Shown: positions 1 through 10,120, counted from the stretch's first letter. The stretch is 64,000 nt of DNA from Aquisalinus flavus (GCF_022559625.1 NZ_CP042288.1:272409-336408), one strand, 5' to 3'. The notes: generated by a model not told the origin, from the letters alone. Program-made: numbers and translations.

Positions 1-387
1 GCCTTGGCCTGCCATTCGCGGATGGCCGGTTCGCCCGGATGGCCTGCGGCGAGGGCTTTCAGGTCCTCGAACAGCGCAAGGGCCTTTGCCATGTCGCTCT
101 GGCCGAGGTCGTTGATCAGGTTGAAGCTTGCCTTGGCCTGCCATTCGCGGATGGCCGGTTCGCCCGGATGGCCTGCGGCGAGGGCTTTCAGGTCCTCGAA
201 CAGCGCGAGGGCCTTTGCCATGTCGCTCTGGCCGAGGTCGTTGATCAGGTTGAAGCTTGCCTTGGCCTGCTCTTCGCGGATGGCCGGTTCGCCCGGATGG
301 CCTGCGGCGAGGGATTTCAGGTCCTCGAACAGCGCAAGGGCCTTTGCCATGTCGCTCTGGCCGAGGTAGTGGATCAGGTTGAAGAGA
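1..387 (-). repeat. Coding tandem repeat, 129-bp unit (43 codons), at least three copies
   Basis: Three consecutive units begin at 1, 130 and 259. The first two differ at a single base (a silent Leu change), and the third differs at roughly eight positions, mostly at its gene-internal end. The array continues past the window edge. Because the period is a multiple of three and the frame stays open, this is an expanded protein repeat and not a CRISPR or intergenic satellite. Confidence 0.95.
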
Positions 388-2210
388 ATAGTGGCATAGG
401 CATGACGAAGCGCGGCACTGTTTTCACACTCTGCTTTTATCTCATCCAATTCCCGCGAGGGAAACGAGGCGCTGATGGTCTCTGGCGTCAACGATAAAGT
501 CGACTGATAGGCCGTCACTGCATTGTCCAGCGCCAAGCCAAAATCTCCGGTCGCGAAGACCGGATGGTCGGGATAATCGCGTCGGGCACGGAGGATCGCG
601 TCCAGTGCCGCATAGCCGTCGAGTCGGAACGGCCAGTTTAGTACGACATCGAGGTCTGAATCTTTTGCCGCTGTTTCCAGTGCGAAGAGTTCGCCGATGA
701 GGTCGGGTTCCATCGGGGCGGCGCCGCTGCCGGCGTCCCGCCCGGTGATCAGGGCAAGTCGCGGCGGCACGGTATCAAGGTCCCAGTCCGGCAACACGTT
801 GCTCGAACGGCACAGCGCTTCCAGCTGCCGGGCATCGGCGCCGCCGGCCAGCGTGACGATGGCTGCGAGGCGCTTGTACTTTTTCTTGTCCGCCTCGGTG
901 CCAATAAAGCCCAGCCACCAGTAGCGTTGCTCCTCATCTGCCAGAAGGCGCTCCACCAGTTCGCGCCTGTCCCATCGATAGGCAGGTTCACCGCGGGCCA
1001 GGGCATCGGCATAGAAGGCGGCGAAGAGCGGTCTGCCCTGCGGGTCTATTTCTGCAAGCCGGGCGAGGGTGTCCGACCGGTCGGGGAGGGGCTTGCCTTC
1101 CAGCAGGTGCTCGAACACCGGCCATAGATCCCTAAGCGGCTGCAGGGCGAGTCCGCCATCGCCATTGCCCGGTTGATGCTCGAATTCGGCAGCAGGGTTG
1201 CCGCCGCCCTGTATCGCCTTTTTATACCAAGGGCCGTCATAATCGCGTTCGCAGAAGACGAGCCGCACGGGCGCGCTCAACCGGCCCTGATCGGCCTGCA
1301 GTGCCAGTGCCTTGAGCATGGTCGCAACCTCCTCCTGCCTTGCGGAGGGATAGTCGATGACGAGCAGTTCCGGCTGCTGCGGGCGCCAATTGTCCCAATC
1401 GAAGCGGCCCAGTGTGTCCTTGTCGATAAATCCGCCGCCCCAGTCGGCAGTGTTGCGCAAGAGCTCCAGCGCGAGACGGCTCTTGCCCATGCCGCCCGGA
1501 CCGTGCACGACGATCCACGCAAAGGCTTGTCGCGCATTGAGGAAACCGTCCGACAGCGTCGCATAGGCGTTTTCCCGCTGGAACATGGGAACGTTCCGCG
1601 TCCCGAAATAAAACCGGTTCCGTCCGCTCTCGGATAGGTTCAGCTCCTTGCTTACAATCTTCGGGCGCGGATTGGTGAGCGTCTCGGCGAGAGCTTCAAT
1701 GGCGGCCTGTGTCTCGGCCTGACCGGACAGCAGCGCTTCCAGCGCCGTCATCTGGGCCATCGCAGAGCGCTTTTCCGCAGGCAGATAGGGAAAGAGTTCT
1801 GCGGCTTCCTGATCCAGCCTGCCGATTGATGCCTGCATCTTCCTGTTGCCAGCGGCGGTCTTGTCGATGCCGGACAGGATCTTCAGCACGCCAAAATAGA
1901 CGTTCCGTCCGTTGGGGTTTCCGACCATAGTGCCCACAATGCGACGTACGGCGCCATCGGCGACTTTTGTCCCGGCAAGTGTCAGAGTGCTGATTGCTGC
2001 CCATGCGACGATACGCACGCCGACTTTCGCAACAAGCAGGCTGCAATTCGTCTCGGCCCTGACCTGCTCGGCGATTGCAGATTGCGTTTCGGGAGAGCGG
2101 AGATAATCGACGAGGTCGCCAGTGAGCAGCCTCGAAATGAAAACTGTCGCGGCGTTTTCGTCGCCATCGCCAATTGCAGTTTCGAGTTCAGCGAATGCGG
2201 AGTCTGTCAC
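1..2210 (-). CDS. STAND-type P-loop NTPase with near-identical C-terminal repeats (partial, runs off left edge)
   Basis: The frame opens at a GTG (2210-2208) preceded by an AGAGGG ribosome site and stays open to the edge, giving 736 residues without the C-terminus. Residues 1-235 form an N-terminal region I do not recognise, with a hydrophobic stretch near residues 58-80. A Walker A motif GPGGMGKS lies at 237-244 and a Walker B LLVIDY ends in D286. These sit in an NTPase core with an RLVFCERD strand, as in STAND/NACHT-like switches. From about residue 608 the protein becomes 43-residue repeats (FNLINDLGQSDMAKALALFE) resembling TPR helices. STAND NTPases with such repeats are known as sensors in prokaryotic immunity and conflict systems; applying that here is inference. 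The gene is co-directional with the response regulator upstream but 75 bp apart. Confidence 0.8.
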   Translation of the reverse strand, partial: MTDSAFAELETAIGDGDENAATVFISRLLTGDLVDYLRSPETQSAIAEQVRAETNCSLLVAKVGVRIVAWAAISTLTLAGTKVADGAVRRIVGTMVGNPNGRNVYFGVLKILSGIDKTAAGNRKMQASIGRLDQEAAELFPYLPAEKRSAMAQMTALEALLSGQAETQAAIEALAETLTNPRPKIVSKELNLSESGRNRFYFGTRNVPMFQRENAYATLSDGFLNARQAFAWIVVHGPGGMGKSRLALELLRNTADWGGGFIDKDTLGRFDWDNWRPQQPELLVIDYPSARQEEVATMLKALALQADQGRLSAPVRLVFCERDYDGPWYKKAIQGGGNPAAEFEHQPGNGDGGLALQPLRDLWPVFEHLLEGKPLPDRSDTLARLAEIDPQGRPLFAAFYADALARGEPAYRWDRRELVERLLADEEQRYWWLGFIGTEADKKKYKRLAAIVTLAGGADARQLEALCRSSNVLPDWDLDTVPPRLALITGRDAGSGAAPMEPDLIGELFALETAAKDSDLDVVLNWPFRLDGYAALDAILRARRDYPDHPVFATGDFGLALDNAVTAYQSTLSLTPETISASFPSRELDEIKAECENSAALRHAYATILFNLIHYLGQSDMAKALALFEDLKSLAAGHPGEPAIREEQAKASFNLINDLGQSDMAKALALFEDLKALAAGHPGEPAIREWQAKASFNLINDLGQSDMAKALALFEDLKALAAGHPGEPAIREWQAK

Positions 2211-2285
2211 TGTTCCCTCTCAGTCCCTAACAGAGACTAAAGGATGACATGCTTTTGTAATGAAAGACAGTCGGGAAGGGGCGAC

Positions 2286-3788
<1,503 letters not shown>

Positions 3789-4026
3789 CAGGCCGCACTC
3801 ACCCTTCGAGTAACAGTGTTATGACGTCACATTAGGCCTGGTCAGGTAAACAGGGAGTTTAAGCTGTGCCGATTTGAAGCGCCTTCGTGCTCCCGGTAGC
3901 AGGGTGCAGCAAATTCTCGGCGGAATGGTGTTTATTGCCTTGGCCAGAGATGGTAAGTCACGCTATGGAAAGCCTGAATCACGGGCACACTTCGCCGGCA
4001 GTACGATCCTAAGGAGCAGAAAACCG

Positions 4027-4254
4027 ATGGCTGACAATGATTATGTCCGCGGAAGCATGGACGTAAGCGACCAGAAAACCACCTATAGCGCATTGATGAA
4101 ATACGGGATGCAGTGGGGCGCGCCGTTGTCGCTGGCACTGACCGCCTTTTTCACGGCGCTGCTGCTGAATGCCGGGATTATCGGCGGGTTCTTCGTCTTC
4201 CTCGTGGTGCTGATCGGGTGCCATCTTTTCGTGAAGACATTCCTGAGCCACTAG
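4027..4254 (+). CDS. aa3-type cytochrome c oxidase subunit IV family protein
   Basis: This is a 75-residue membrane protein. The start at 4027 follows an AAGGAG site; a longer in-frame extension upstream has no such signal. The family signature GSMDVSDQKTTYSALMK precedes two closely spaced hydrophobic segments (about residues 35-70). The family (bacterial aa3-type oxidase subunit IV) is a small accessory subunit of haem-copper oxidases. In alphaproteobacteria it often precedes the transhydrogenase genes, as it does here, 77 bp ahead of pntAA. A role in oxidase assembly or stability is inferred from the family. Confidence 0.85.
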   Translation: MADNDYVRGSMDVSDQKTTYSALMKYGMQWGAPLSLALTAFFTALLLNAGIIGGFFVFLVVLIGCHLFVKTFLSH

Positions 4255-4331
4255 GTTCATTTTCGAGCCAGCCGCACCACTAACATTCTCGGTTGTCCCC
4301 GAGAGAGATCCTGAGGAAGGGGGGCATACTC

Positions 4332-5621
4332 ATGAAGATCGCTGTTCTCAAAGAACGACATGACGGCGAGACGCGCGTCGCTGCCACGCCGGAAACGGTG
4401 AAGAAATTCAAGGCGCTCGGCTGCGATGTCGCGGTCGAGAGCGGGGCCGGTGTCACGGCATCCTTCCCCGACGCCCAGTATGAAGAGGCGGGGGCGCAGA
4501 TCGCCCATTCCGCGGCCGACGCCTGCCACAATGCCGAATTGATCCTGAAAGTGCGCCGGCCCGATGCGAGCGAACTCGCCAACTTCGCCAATGGCGCCAA
4601 GCTGGCGGCGATCCTGTCGCCCCATGGCGACAAGGACAGCCTGTCTGCCTATGCCAGCGCCGGGGTCGATGCCTTTGCCATGGACCTGATGCCGCGCATC
4701 ACCCGGGCCCAGTCGATGGACGTTCTCTCCTCCCAGTCGAACCTCGCCGGCTACAAGGCCGTGCTCGATGCGGCAGCTGCCTTCGGCAAGGCGCTGCCGA
4801 TGATGATGACCGCCGCGGGGACGGTCTCGCCGGCCAAGATCTTCATCATGGGCGCCGGTGTCGCCGGGCTGCAGGCGATCGCGACGGCGCGCCGCCTCGG
4901 CGGGGTCGTGACCGCGACCGACGTGCGCTATGCCGCCAAGGAACAGGTCGAAAGCCTGGGCGCGAAATTCGTCGTCGTCGATGAAGAGGCGATGAAGGAA
5001 TCCGAGACCGAAGGCGGCTATGCCAAGGAAATGTCGAAGGACTTCCAGCAGCGCCAGGCCGAATTCGTCGCCAAGCATATCGCCAAGCAGGACATCGTCA
5101 TCACCACCGCGCTGATCCCCGGCCGTCCGGCGCCGTTGCTGGTCACGGCCGACATGGTCGCCTCGATGAAGCCGGGCTCGATCCTGGTCGATCTCGCGGT
5201 CGAGCAGGGCGGCAATATCGAGGGCTCGATCCCCGGCGAGACGGTCGACAAGAACGGCGTGCGGATCATCGGCCACAGAAACGTGCCGGGCCGCTTGGCC
5301 ACGGATGCGTCTGCGCTCTATGCCAAGAACCTGCTGAATTTCGTCACCCTGCTGATGGACAAGGAAACCGGCAAGCTCGCCATCGACTGGGACGACGCCA
5401 TCGTCAAGGGCGTGGCGCTTACCCGCGACGGCCAGATCATCCACCCGAATTTCGCCGAAGCGCCGCCCGCGCAGTCGGCACCGGCTGAGGCCGAGATCGT
5501 CGACAATGACGCCGACAATAACAATGGCGAGATCGTCAGCGGCGACACCAGCATCACCGACGAGATCATCGATGCGGATACGGACGGCACTATGTCTGGA
5601 GAGAAGGAGACGAACCAATGA
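4332..5621 (+). CDS. pntA: NAD(P) transhydrogenase subunit alpha part 1 (domain I, NAD(H)-binding)
   Basis: This is a 429-residue protein starting at [16 protein letters not shown]. The [17 protein letters not shown] motif marks the NAD-binding Rossmann fold, and RQAEF and [10 protein letters not shown] are typical of the alanine dehydrogenase/PntAA family. Domain I takes hydride from NADH and passes it to NADP+ on PntB, driven by inward proton flow. The core ends near residue 380. It is followed by an unusual acidic tail of about 45 residues rich in Asp, Asn and Glu ([13 protein letters not shown]). Its stop overlaps the pntAB start (ATGA), which indicates translational coupling. The chosen start at 4332 follows a GAGGAAGG site. 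Confidence 0.95.
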   Translation: MKIAVLKERHDGETRVAATPETVKKFKALGCDVAVESGAGVTASFPDAQYEEAGAQIAHSAADACHNAELILKVRRPDASELANFANGAKLAAILSPHGDKDSLSAYASAGVDAFAMDLMPRITRAQSMDVLSSQSNLAGYKAVLDAAAAFGKALPMMMTAAGTVSPAKIFIMGAGVAGLQAIATARRLGGVVTATDVRYAAKEQVESLGAKFVVVDEEAMKESETEGGYAKEMSKDFQQRQAEFVAKHIAKQDIVITTALIPGRPAPLLVTADMVASMKPGSILVDLAVEQGGNIEGSIPGETVDKNGVRIIGHRNVPGRLATDASALYAKNLLNFVTLLMDKETGKLAIDWDDAIVKGVALTRDGQIIHPNFAEAPPAQSAPAEAEIVDNDADNNNGEIVSGDTSITDEIIDADTDGTMSGEKETNQ

Positions 5622-6115
5622 TGTTCTTCACGCAGGATGCCGACAAGGAACAGGCCGCCAGAAGCGCCGAGGAAGCCGAACGGGCGGTCGAGGAAATCCG
5701 CGAGACGGCCGCAGCCGCCCGTCAGGCCGCTGACAATCTCGATGCCTCCGCCAATGCGCTGGACGGCCAGATCGGCGCGCTGCAGGCGCTGACCGATACC
5801 GCCCATGTCAACGAATTCATCTATCTGTTCGCGATCTTCATTCTCGCGATCTTTGTCGGCTATTACGTCGTCTGGTCGGTCACGGCCGCGCTGCACACGC
5901 CGCTGATGTCTGTCACCAACGCGATTTCCTCCGTGGTCATCGTCGGCGCGCTGATCGCCGTCGGGGCGGAGGTCGCCGACACCGCCGCTGGCGGCTGGTC
6001 GATGGCGTTAGGGGTGATCGCGGTGGCGCTGGCGAGTGTCAACATATTCGGCGGCTTCATGGTCACCCAGCGCATGCTGGCGATGTACAAGAAAAAGGAA
6101 AAGCCTGCGAAATAG
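5618..6115 (+). CDS. pntAB: NAD(P) transhydrogenase subunit alpha part 2 (membrane domain II, PntAB)
   Basis: This is a 165-residue membrane subunit. Residues from about 62 ([20 protein letters not shown]) match the usual PntAB core, including [20 protein letters not shown], with three to four transmembrane helices. It forms part of the proton channel with PntB. The first 60 residues are an Ala/Glu-rich, heptad-like extension ([20 protein letters not shown]) that the standard subunit lacks. The gene overlaps pntAA by four bases. The methyltransferase that follows starts 64 bp downstream. Confidence 0.93.
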   Translation: MMFFTQDADKEQAARSAEEAERAVEEIRETAAAARQAADNLDASANALDGQIGALQALTDTAHVNEFIYLFAIFILAIFVGYYVVWSVTAALHTPLMSVTNAISSVVIVGALIAVGAEVADTAAGGWSMALGVIAVALASVNIFGGFMVTQRMLAMYKKKEKPAK

Positions 6116-6179
6116 ACTAGCAGGCGGGATTAAAGGCCTTCACGCGACACAGTGCGCTTACCTATTAAAGGAAAACAGG

Positions 6180-6821
6180 ATGGAACTCTGGCACAGCTTT
6201 TTGCAGAATAAAGACAGGCCGATTCATAAATGGGCGCATTATTTCGATGCCTATGAAAGGCACTTCCGGCGTTATGTCGGCCGTCCAGTCGTAGTCTTCG
6301 AAATCGGCTGTGGCCGCGGCGGTTCCCTGCAAATGTGGAAACGCTATTTCGGGCCGCTTGCCACCATCGTCGGCATGGATATCGCCCCGCGCTGCAAGGG
6401 CTATGAGGAAGACCAGATCCATGTCCGCATCGGCGATCAGTCCGATCACGCCTTTCTGGAATCCGTGATCGAAGAGTTCGGCACGCCGGATATCGTCATC
6501 GACGACGGCAGCCATGTCATGAGCCATATCAACAGCACGTTCGATTACCTGTTCCAGCGGACCGACCGCCACGGCGTCTATCTCGTCGAGGATCTGCACA
6601 CGGCCTATATGGAAAATTTCGAGGGCGGTTACCTTAAAAAGACGACCTTCATCGAACGGTGCAAGGGGTTCATCGACGAACTGCACGCGCCGCACAGCTC
6701 GGAGATCAAGGCGACCGAAATCACCCGGTCGACCGTCTCGATGCATATCTATGACAGCATCGTCGTCCTCGAAAAAGGCGAACTGGGCAAGCGCCGTTCG
6801 ATCCTGATCCCGTCTTCCTAG
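6180..6821 (+). CDS. Class I SAM-dependent methyltransferase (CmcI / macrocin O-methyltransferase-like)
   Basis: This is a 213-residue protein whose start (MELWHSF) follows AAAGGAAA. The SAM-binding glycine motif VVFEIGCGRGGSLQMW lies at about 42-57. The acidic strand VGMDIAPRCK follows, and then the family signature DIVIDDGSHVMSH, whose residues bind metal or acceptor in CmcI-like enzymes. YLVEDLHTAYM is also typical. The family methylates sugars or small natural products, but the substrate here is unknown. It sits co-directionally inside the transhydrogenase operon, 64 bp after pntAB and 51 bp before pntB, so it is probably co-transcribed. Confidence 0.85.
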   Translation: MELWHSFLQNKDRPIHKWAHYFDAYERHFRRYVGRPVVVFEIGCGRGGSLQMWKRYFGPLATIVGMDIAPRCKGYEEDQIHVRIGDQSDHAFLESVIEEFGTPDIVIDDGSHVMSHINSTFDYLFQRTDRHGVYLVEDLHTAYMENFEGGYLKKTTFIERCKGFIDELHAPHSSEIKATEITRSTVSMHIYDSIVVLEKGELGKRRSILIPSS

Positions 6822-6872
6822 TCCGGGAGTGTCAGGCACCAGCAACGCCAGAGTCACCAGCGAGGGGCTTAA

Positions 6873-8288
6873 ATGAACAATAATCTGACCGCCATTCTCT
6901 ATATTGCCGCCGGCATCCTGTTCATCATGGCGCTGCGCGGGCTGTCCTCGCCCGAGACGTCGCGCCGGGGCAACCAGTATGGCATGATCGGCATGGGCCT
7001 CGCCGTCGCCGCGACGCTGTTCTCCGAGCGGTTCCTCGCTGGCGCGGGCTTCGGCTCTTGGGTGTGGATCATCCTTGCGATTGCCGCCGGGGCGATCCCC
7101 GGGGCGATGATCGCGAGGAAAGTGCCGATGACGTCGATGCCGCAGCTGGTCGCGTTCTTCCACGCGCTGGTCGGCCTCGCCGCGGTGCTGATCGCCTGGT
7201 CGGCGTTCCTCGCCCCCGTTGCCTATGGCATCGGCGAGCCCGGCGCGATCAAGATCCAGTCGATCATCGAGATGGCGATCGGTGTCGCCATCGGCGCGAT
7301 CACCTTCTCCGGCTCGCTCATCGCCTTTGCCAAGCTCGACGGGCGCATGTCGGGCAAGCCGATCATCCTGCCGGGGCGGCACATCATCAATATCGCGCTG
7401 GCTGCAGTGGCGCTGTTGCTGATCATCCTGCTCTGCGCGGGCGTGCAGAGCGCGTGGCTGTTCTTTTTCCTCACCATCGTCGCGGTGGCGCTCGGCTTCC
7501 TGCTGATCGTGCCGATCGGCGGGGCGGACATGCCGGTCGTCGTGTCGATGCTGAACTCCTATTCGGGCTGGGCGGCAGCGGGCATCGGCTTCACGCTGGA
7601 GAACATGGCACTGATCATCACCGGCGCGCTGGTCGGCTCGTCCGGCGCGATCCTGTCCTACATCATGTGCAAGGGCATGAACCGGAGCTTCATCTCGGTC
7701 ATTCTCGGCGGCTTTGGCGGCGGCGATGATGCGGGTCCCGCCGGCGGCGGCGAAGACGACCGCCCGGTCAAGCAGGGCTCGCCGGACGATGCCGCCTTCA
7801 TCATGAAGAATGCCGGCAAGGTCATCATCGTGCCGGGCTATGGCATGGCGGTGGCCCAGGCGCAGCACTCCTTGCGCGAAATGTGCGACCTGTTGAAGGC
7901 CGAGGGCGTCGACGTGAAATACGCGATCCACCCGGTCGCTGGCCGCATGCCGGGGCACATGAACGTGCTGCTGGCCGAGGCTAGCGTGCCCTATGACGAG
8001 GTGTTCGAGCTGGAAGACATCAACTCGGAATTCTCGACCGCCGACGTCGCCTTCGTCATTGGCGCGAACGACGTGACCAACCCGTCGGCCAAGACCGACA
8101 AGTCCTCGCCGATCTATGGCATGCCGATCCTCGACGTCGAAAATGCCGGCACGGTGCTGTTCGTCAAGCGCGGCATGTCGTCGGGTTATGCGGGTGTACA
8201 GAACGAGCTGTTCTTCCGCGACAACACGATGATGCTGTTCGGTGACGCCAAGAAGATGTGCGAAGACATCATCAAGGCGATGGATTAG
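6873..8288 (+). CDS. pntB: NAD(P) transhydrogenase subunit beta
   Basis: This is a 471-residue subunit with about eight to nine transmembrane helices in residues 1-270 (domain II). The cytosolic NADP(H)-binding domain III follows (about 305-471). GYGMAVAQAQH, HPVAGRMPGHMNVLLAEA, GANDVTNPSA and KRGMSSGYAGVQN are the classic domain III nucleotide-binding motifs. With PntAA and PntAB it makes the proton-translocating transhydrogenase that supplies NADPH from NADH. A start 13 bp after GAGGGG fits well. It is the last gene of the operon. Confidence 0.97.
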   Translation: MNNNLTAILYIAAGILFIMALRGLSSPETSRRGNQYGMIGMGLAVAATLFSERFLAGAGFGSWVWIILAIAAGAIPGAMIARKVPMTSMPQLVAFFHALVGLAAVLIAWSAFLAPVAYGIGEPGAIKIQSIIEMAIGVAIGAITFSGSLIAFAKLDGRMSGKPIILPGRHIINIALAAVALLLIILLCAGVQSAWLFFFLTIVAVALGFLLIVPIGGADMPVVVSMLNSYSGWAAAGIGFTLENMALIITGALVGSSGAILSYIMCKGMNRSFISVILGGFGGGDDAGPAGGGEDDRPVKQGSPDDAAFIMKNAGKVIIVPGYGMAVAQAQHSLREMCDLLKAEGVDVKYAIHPVAGRMPGHMNVLLAEASVPYDEVFELEDINSEFSTADVAFVIGANDVTNPSAKTDKSSPIYGMPILDVENAGTVLFVKRGMSSGYAGVQNELFFRDNTMMLFGDAKKMCEDIIKAMD

Positions 8289-8510
8289 GGGCATTCGATC
8301 CTTACCGAGAGGTGTTTCACCGGATCAGGATTAGTCAGTGAGCGCAGCCCGCTTCCGCCGGCGGCCCTTCGGGCCGTCCTTGACAAATCCTGACCGGTAA
8401 AACGATTGGCAGCCATGCCTTTTTTAGGCAGACTCTGCCACGGGCTTCGGTTGACCACGACAGCGAAACGTCAGCGCGACACGGGGTCGAATTTTGTCCC
8501 GCATTATCCT

Positions 8511-8649
8511 CTCTTGTCGTCCCGGCCAAGCGCAGCGCGAGCCGGGATCCATGTGCCAGAGACAGTGAGGCGGCTTGATACAGCAGCGGCAGGGCCTCTG
8601 GAAAATGGGTCCCGGGTTCACCCTGACGGGTGCCCCGGGATGACAAGAG
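8511..8649. repeat. MITE-like element with 15-bp terminal inverted repeats
   Basis: CTCTTGTCGTCCCGG at 8511-8525 and CCGGGATGACAAGAG at 8635-8649 are inverted repeats matching at 14 of 15 positions. Each end also carries its own local palindrome (CCCGGC...GCCGGG on the left; CCCGGG...CCCGGG-like on the right). The 139-bp size, lack of coding capacity and intergenic position fit a small non-autonomous repeat. Similar sequences of the CGTCCCGGCC...GCCGGGATCC type are common extragenic repeats in alphaproteobacteria. Confidence 0.6.
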
Positions 8650-8708
8650 GGGCAGCACTGAAAGCACCGTCAGCTATTGCTGCGGTGGTTGGAAGGCAGG
8701 AGGAAGGC

Positions 8709-8972
8709 CCGTGGAGAATATTATCCAGAGCGTCTGTAGCTTTGAGAGCTTTGAGCTTCGGAAAAGCTTTTCACTCTCCACGGCGGCATTCTGGTGCGCG
8801 GCCCTGAAGGAGCTCTCGCGTCCACTCGTCTGAGTGAAATGCCGATCCCTGCCACGGGCGCCGACGCGCGCTCGCCCCTCCCGGCGGCAGGAATGCCTGT
8901 TGCCTCGAGGGTGCGGGCAGATCACCCGCTGGCCTCAAGACCTCCGCCCGGTTCTCACCGGGCCTGGGGAGG
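8709..8972. ncRNA. Candidate structured RNA or hairpin cluster, identity unknown
   Basis: Five helices follow one another. They are CCGTGGAGA (8709-8717) with TCTCCACGG (8775-8783); CACTC/GAGTG at 8823-8836; CCTGCC/GGCAGG at 8848-8891 enclosing GGGCG/CGCCC; GCGGG/CCCGC at 8913-8929; and CCTCC..CCCGG/CCGGG..GGAGG at 8941-8972. Strand cannot be fixed because palindromes pair on both. I see no signatures of RNase P, tmRNA, SRP RNA or tRNA. A 6S-like RNA is possible but unproven. Confidence 0.25.
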
Positions 8973-9068
8973 TTATAGACGCAAAATTCTGGACGGGGAT
9001 AAGTTTGGGGGTGCTTCGTGGGCTGCTGCGCAGCCTCCTCAGCATGAGGAGCGCCAAGTTTCAAGAAA

Positions 9069-9114
9069 GCCCTCATCCTGAGGTGCCGTGAAACGGCCAC
9101 GAAGGACGAGGGCT
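9069..9114. repeat. 46-bp palindromic extragenic repeat, copy 1
   Basis: GCCCTCATCCTGAGGTG followed by CACGAAGGACGAGGGC forms a long imperfect hairpin just beyond the pirin stop codon. Two further copies lie at 34267-34314 and 34333-34376. It may act as a terminator or 3' stabiliser for the pirin transcript. Confidence 0.75.
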
Positions 9115-9121
9115 TGTCTCT

Positions 9122-9874
9122 CTAGTGAATGAAATCGAAGAAGACGATTTCGGCGTCGTCGCCTTTTTCAAAAGTCAGCGTACCGCTCTTCTCGACAGCG
9201 AGGCCATCGCCGCGGCGCAGCTCCTGGCCGTTGACGGTGAGCGAGCCCCTGGCGACCTGGACCCAGGCTTTATGGTTGTTGGCGAGGTCGAAACTGATCG
9301 ACTGGTCGCCGTCCAGGGTTGCCGCGTAGATATCGGCATTGGAGCGGATCGCCATCGAGCCATCGCGGCCTTCCGGCGACAGGAACAGGGCCAATTTGCC
9401 GTCCTTGTCGGCGGCCGGGATGTCCTTCGTCTCGTAGCGCGGTGTTGCACCGCGCTCGGTCGGCAAGAGCCAGATCTGCAGGAAACGCACGGCCTCGTCG
9501 CGGGACGGGTTGAACTCCGAATGGCGCACGCCGGACCCGGCGCTCATATACTGCACGCCGCCGGCCTTGACGATGGAGCCATTGCCCATCGTGTCCTTGT
9601 GCTCCAGCGCGCCTTCGAGGACATAGGAGAAGATCTCCGCGTCCTGGTGCGGGTGGGGCGGGAAGCCGCCGCCGCCGGCGACATAGTCGTCATTGATCAC
9701 GCGCAGCGAGTCGAAATGCATGTGCTGCGGGTCATAGTAATTCGCGAACGAGAATGTGTGCGCCGAGCGCAGCCAGCCATGGTCGGCCTTGCCGCGCGCT
9801 TCCGCCGGGCGCAGGCGCAGGGACTCTGCCGGGACCGGCGATGCGGTGTGCGGGGTCATGGTTTGGGTAGACAT
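9122..9874 (-). CDS. Pirin family protein (quercetin dioxygenase-like bicupin)
   Basis: This is a 250-residue protein of two cupin domains. The N-terminal cupin has the metal ligands in GGGFPPHPHQDAEIFSYV and the later GSGVRHSEFN, with SFANYYDPQHMHFDSLRV as the family entry motif. These His/Glu residues hold the metal used by YhhW-like quercetin 2,3-dioxygenases. Pirins also act as redox-sensitive regulators in other organisms, so the substrate is uncertain. The gene is monocistronic, with a palindromic repeat at its 3' end. The start at 9874 follows GGAGGTGAG. Confidence 0.93.
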   Translation of the reverse strand: MSTQTMTPHTASPVPAESLRLRPAEARGKADHGWLRSAHTFSFANYYDPQHMHFDSLRVINDDYVAGGGGFPPHPHQDAEIFSYVLEGALEHKDTMGNGSIVKAGGVQYMSAGSGVRHSEFNPSRDEAVRFLQIWLLPTERGATPRYETKDIPAADKDGKLALFLSPEGRDGSMAIRSNADIYAATLDGDQSISFDLANNHKAWVQVARGSLTVNGQELRRGDGLAVEKSGTLTFEKGDDAEIVFFDFIH

Positions 9875-9997
9875 AACTCACCTCCAGAATTTCGGGCATG
9901 AAGGCCATGCCCTGTTGAGTAGAAGGTAAGAGGCGGGCTCGCGTAAATTAAGGGCCGAAAATAGCACTCATCATTGCCGGTTCGGCAACAAAGCCGA

Positions 9998-10120
9998 TCA
10001 ATCGACGGCCTCGTCGATGGCTTCGCCAGCATTGGTGATGTCGCGGCCGACACCCTTCACGGTCTCGCAGGCGGACATGAACATGGTCAGGGCAACAAGG
10101 GCGGCAAGAATACGAAGCAT
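9998..10120 (-). CDS. Entericidin A/B family lipoprotein
   Basis: This is a 40-residue peptide, MLRILAALVALTMFMSAC followed by ETVKGVGRDITNAGEAID. It has a lipoprotein signal with lipobox FMSAC and the short C-terminal CETVKGVGRD segment diagnostic of EcnA/EcnB-like peptides. Entericidins are small membrane lipoproteins linked to stress and programmed lysis in enterobacteria; the role in alphaproteobacteria is not established. It lies downstream of the rpsU terminator on the same strand, with a GGACTTTCCC leader. Confidence 0.85.
   Translation of the reverse strand: MLRILAALVALTMFMSACETVKGVGRDITNAGEAIDEAVD

Larger units (their letters stand above)
8289..9121. other. 833-bp intergenic stretch without a convincing gene
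   Basis: Between pntB (+) and the pirin gene (-) no open frame shows a ribosome site, recognisable family or codon bias like the neighbours. The stretch holds a MITE-like element (8511-8649), a run of hairpins (8709-8972) and a 46-bp palindromic repeat at the pirin 3' end (9069-9114). Frames of about 60-130 codons exist in several phases, as expected for high-GC DNA. Confidence 0.7.

Noticed and set aside
1..387. CRISPR-like direct repeats
   Set aside because: The units are contiguous without spacers, 129 bp long and in frame; they encode protein repeats.
4257..5618. 453-codon antisense frame opposite pntAA
   Set aside because: Shadow frame of a well-supported gene, no ribosome site.
6165..8294. 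Long antisense frame (709 codons) opposite pntB and the methyltransferase
   Set aside because: Arg/His/Asp-rich composition typical of a GC-rich shadow; the plus-strand genes are clear family members.
8701..8990. RNase P, tmRNA or SRP RNA in the hairpin region
   Set aside because: The near-invariant core motifs of these RNAs are absent on both strands; only superficial GC-rich similarity.
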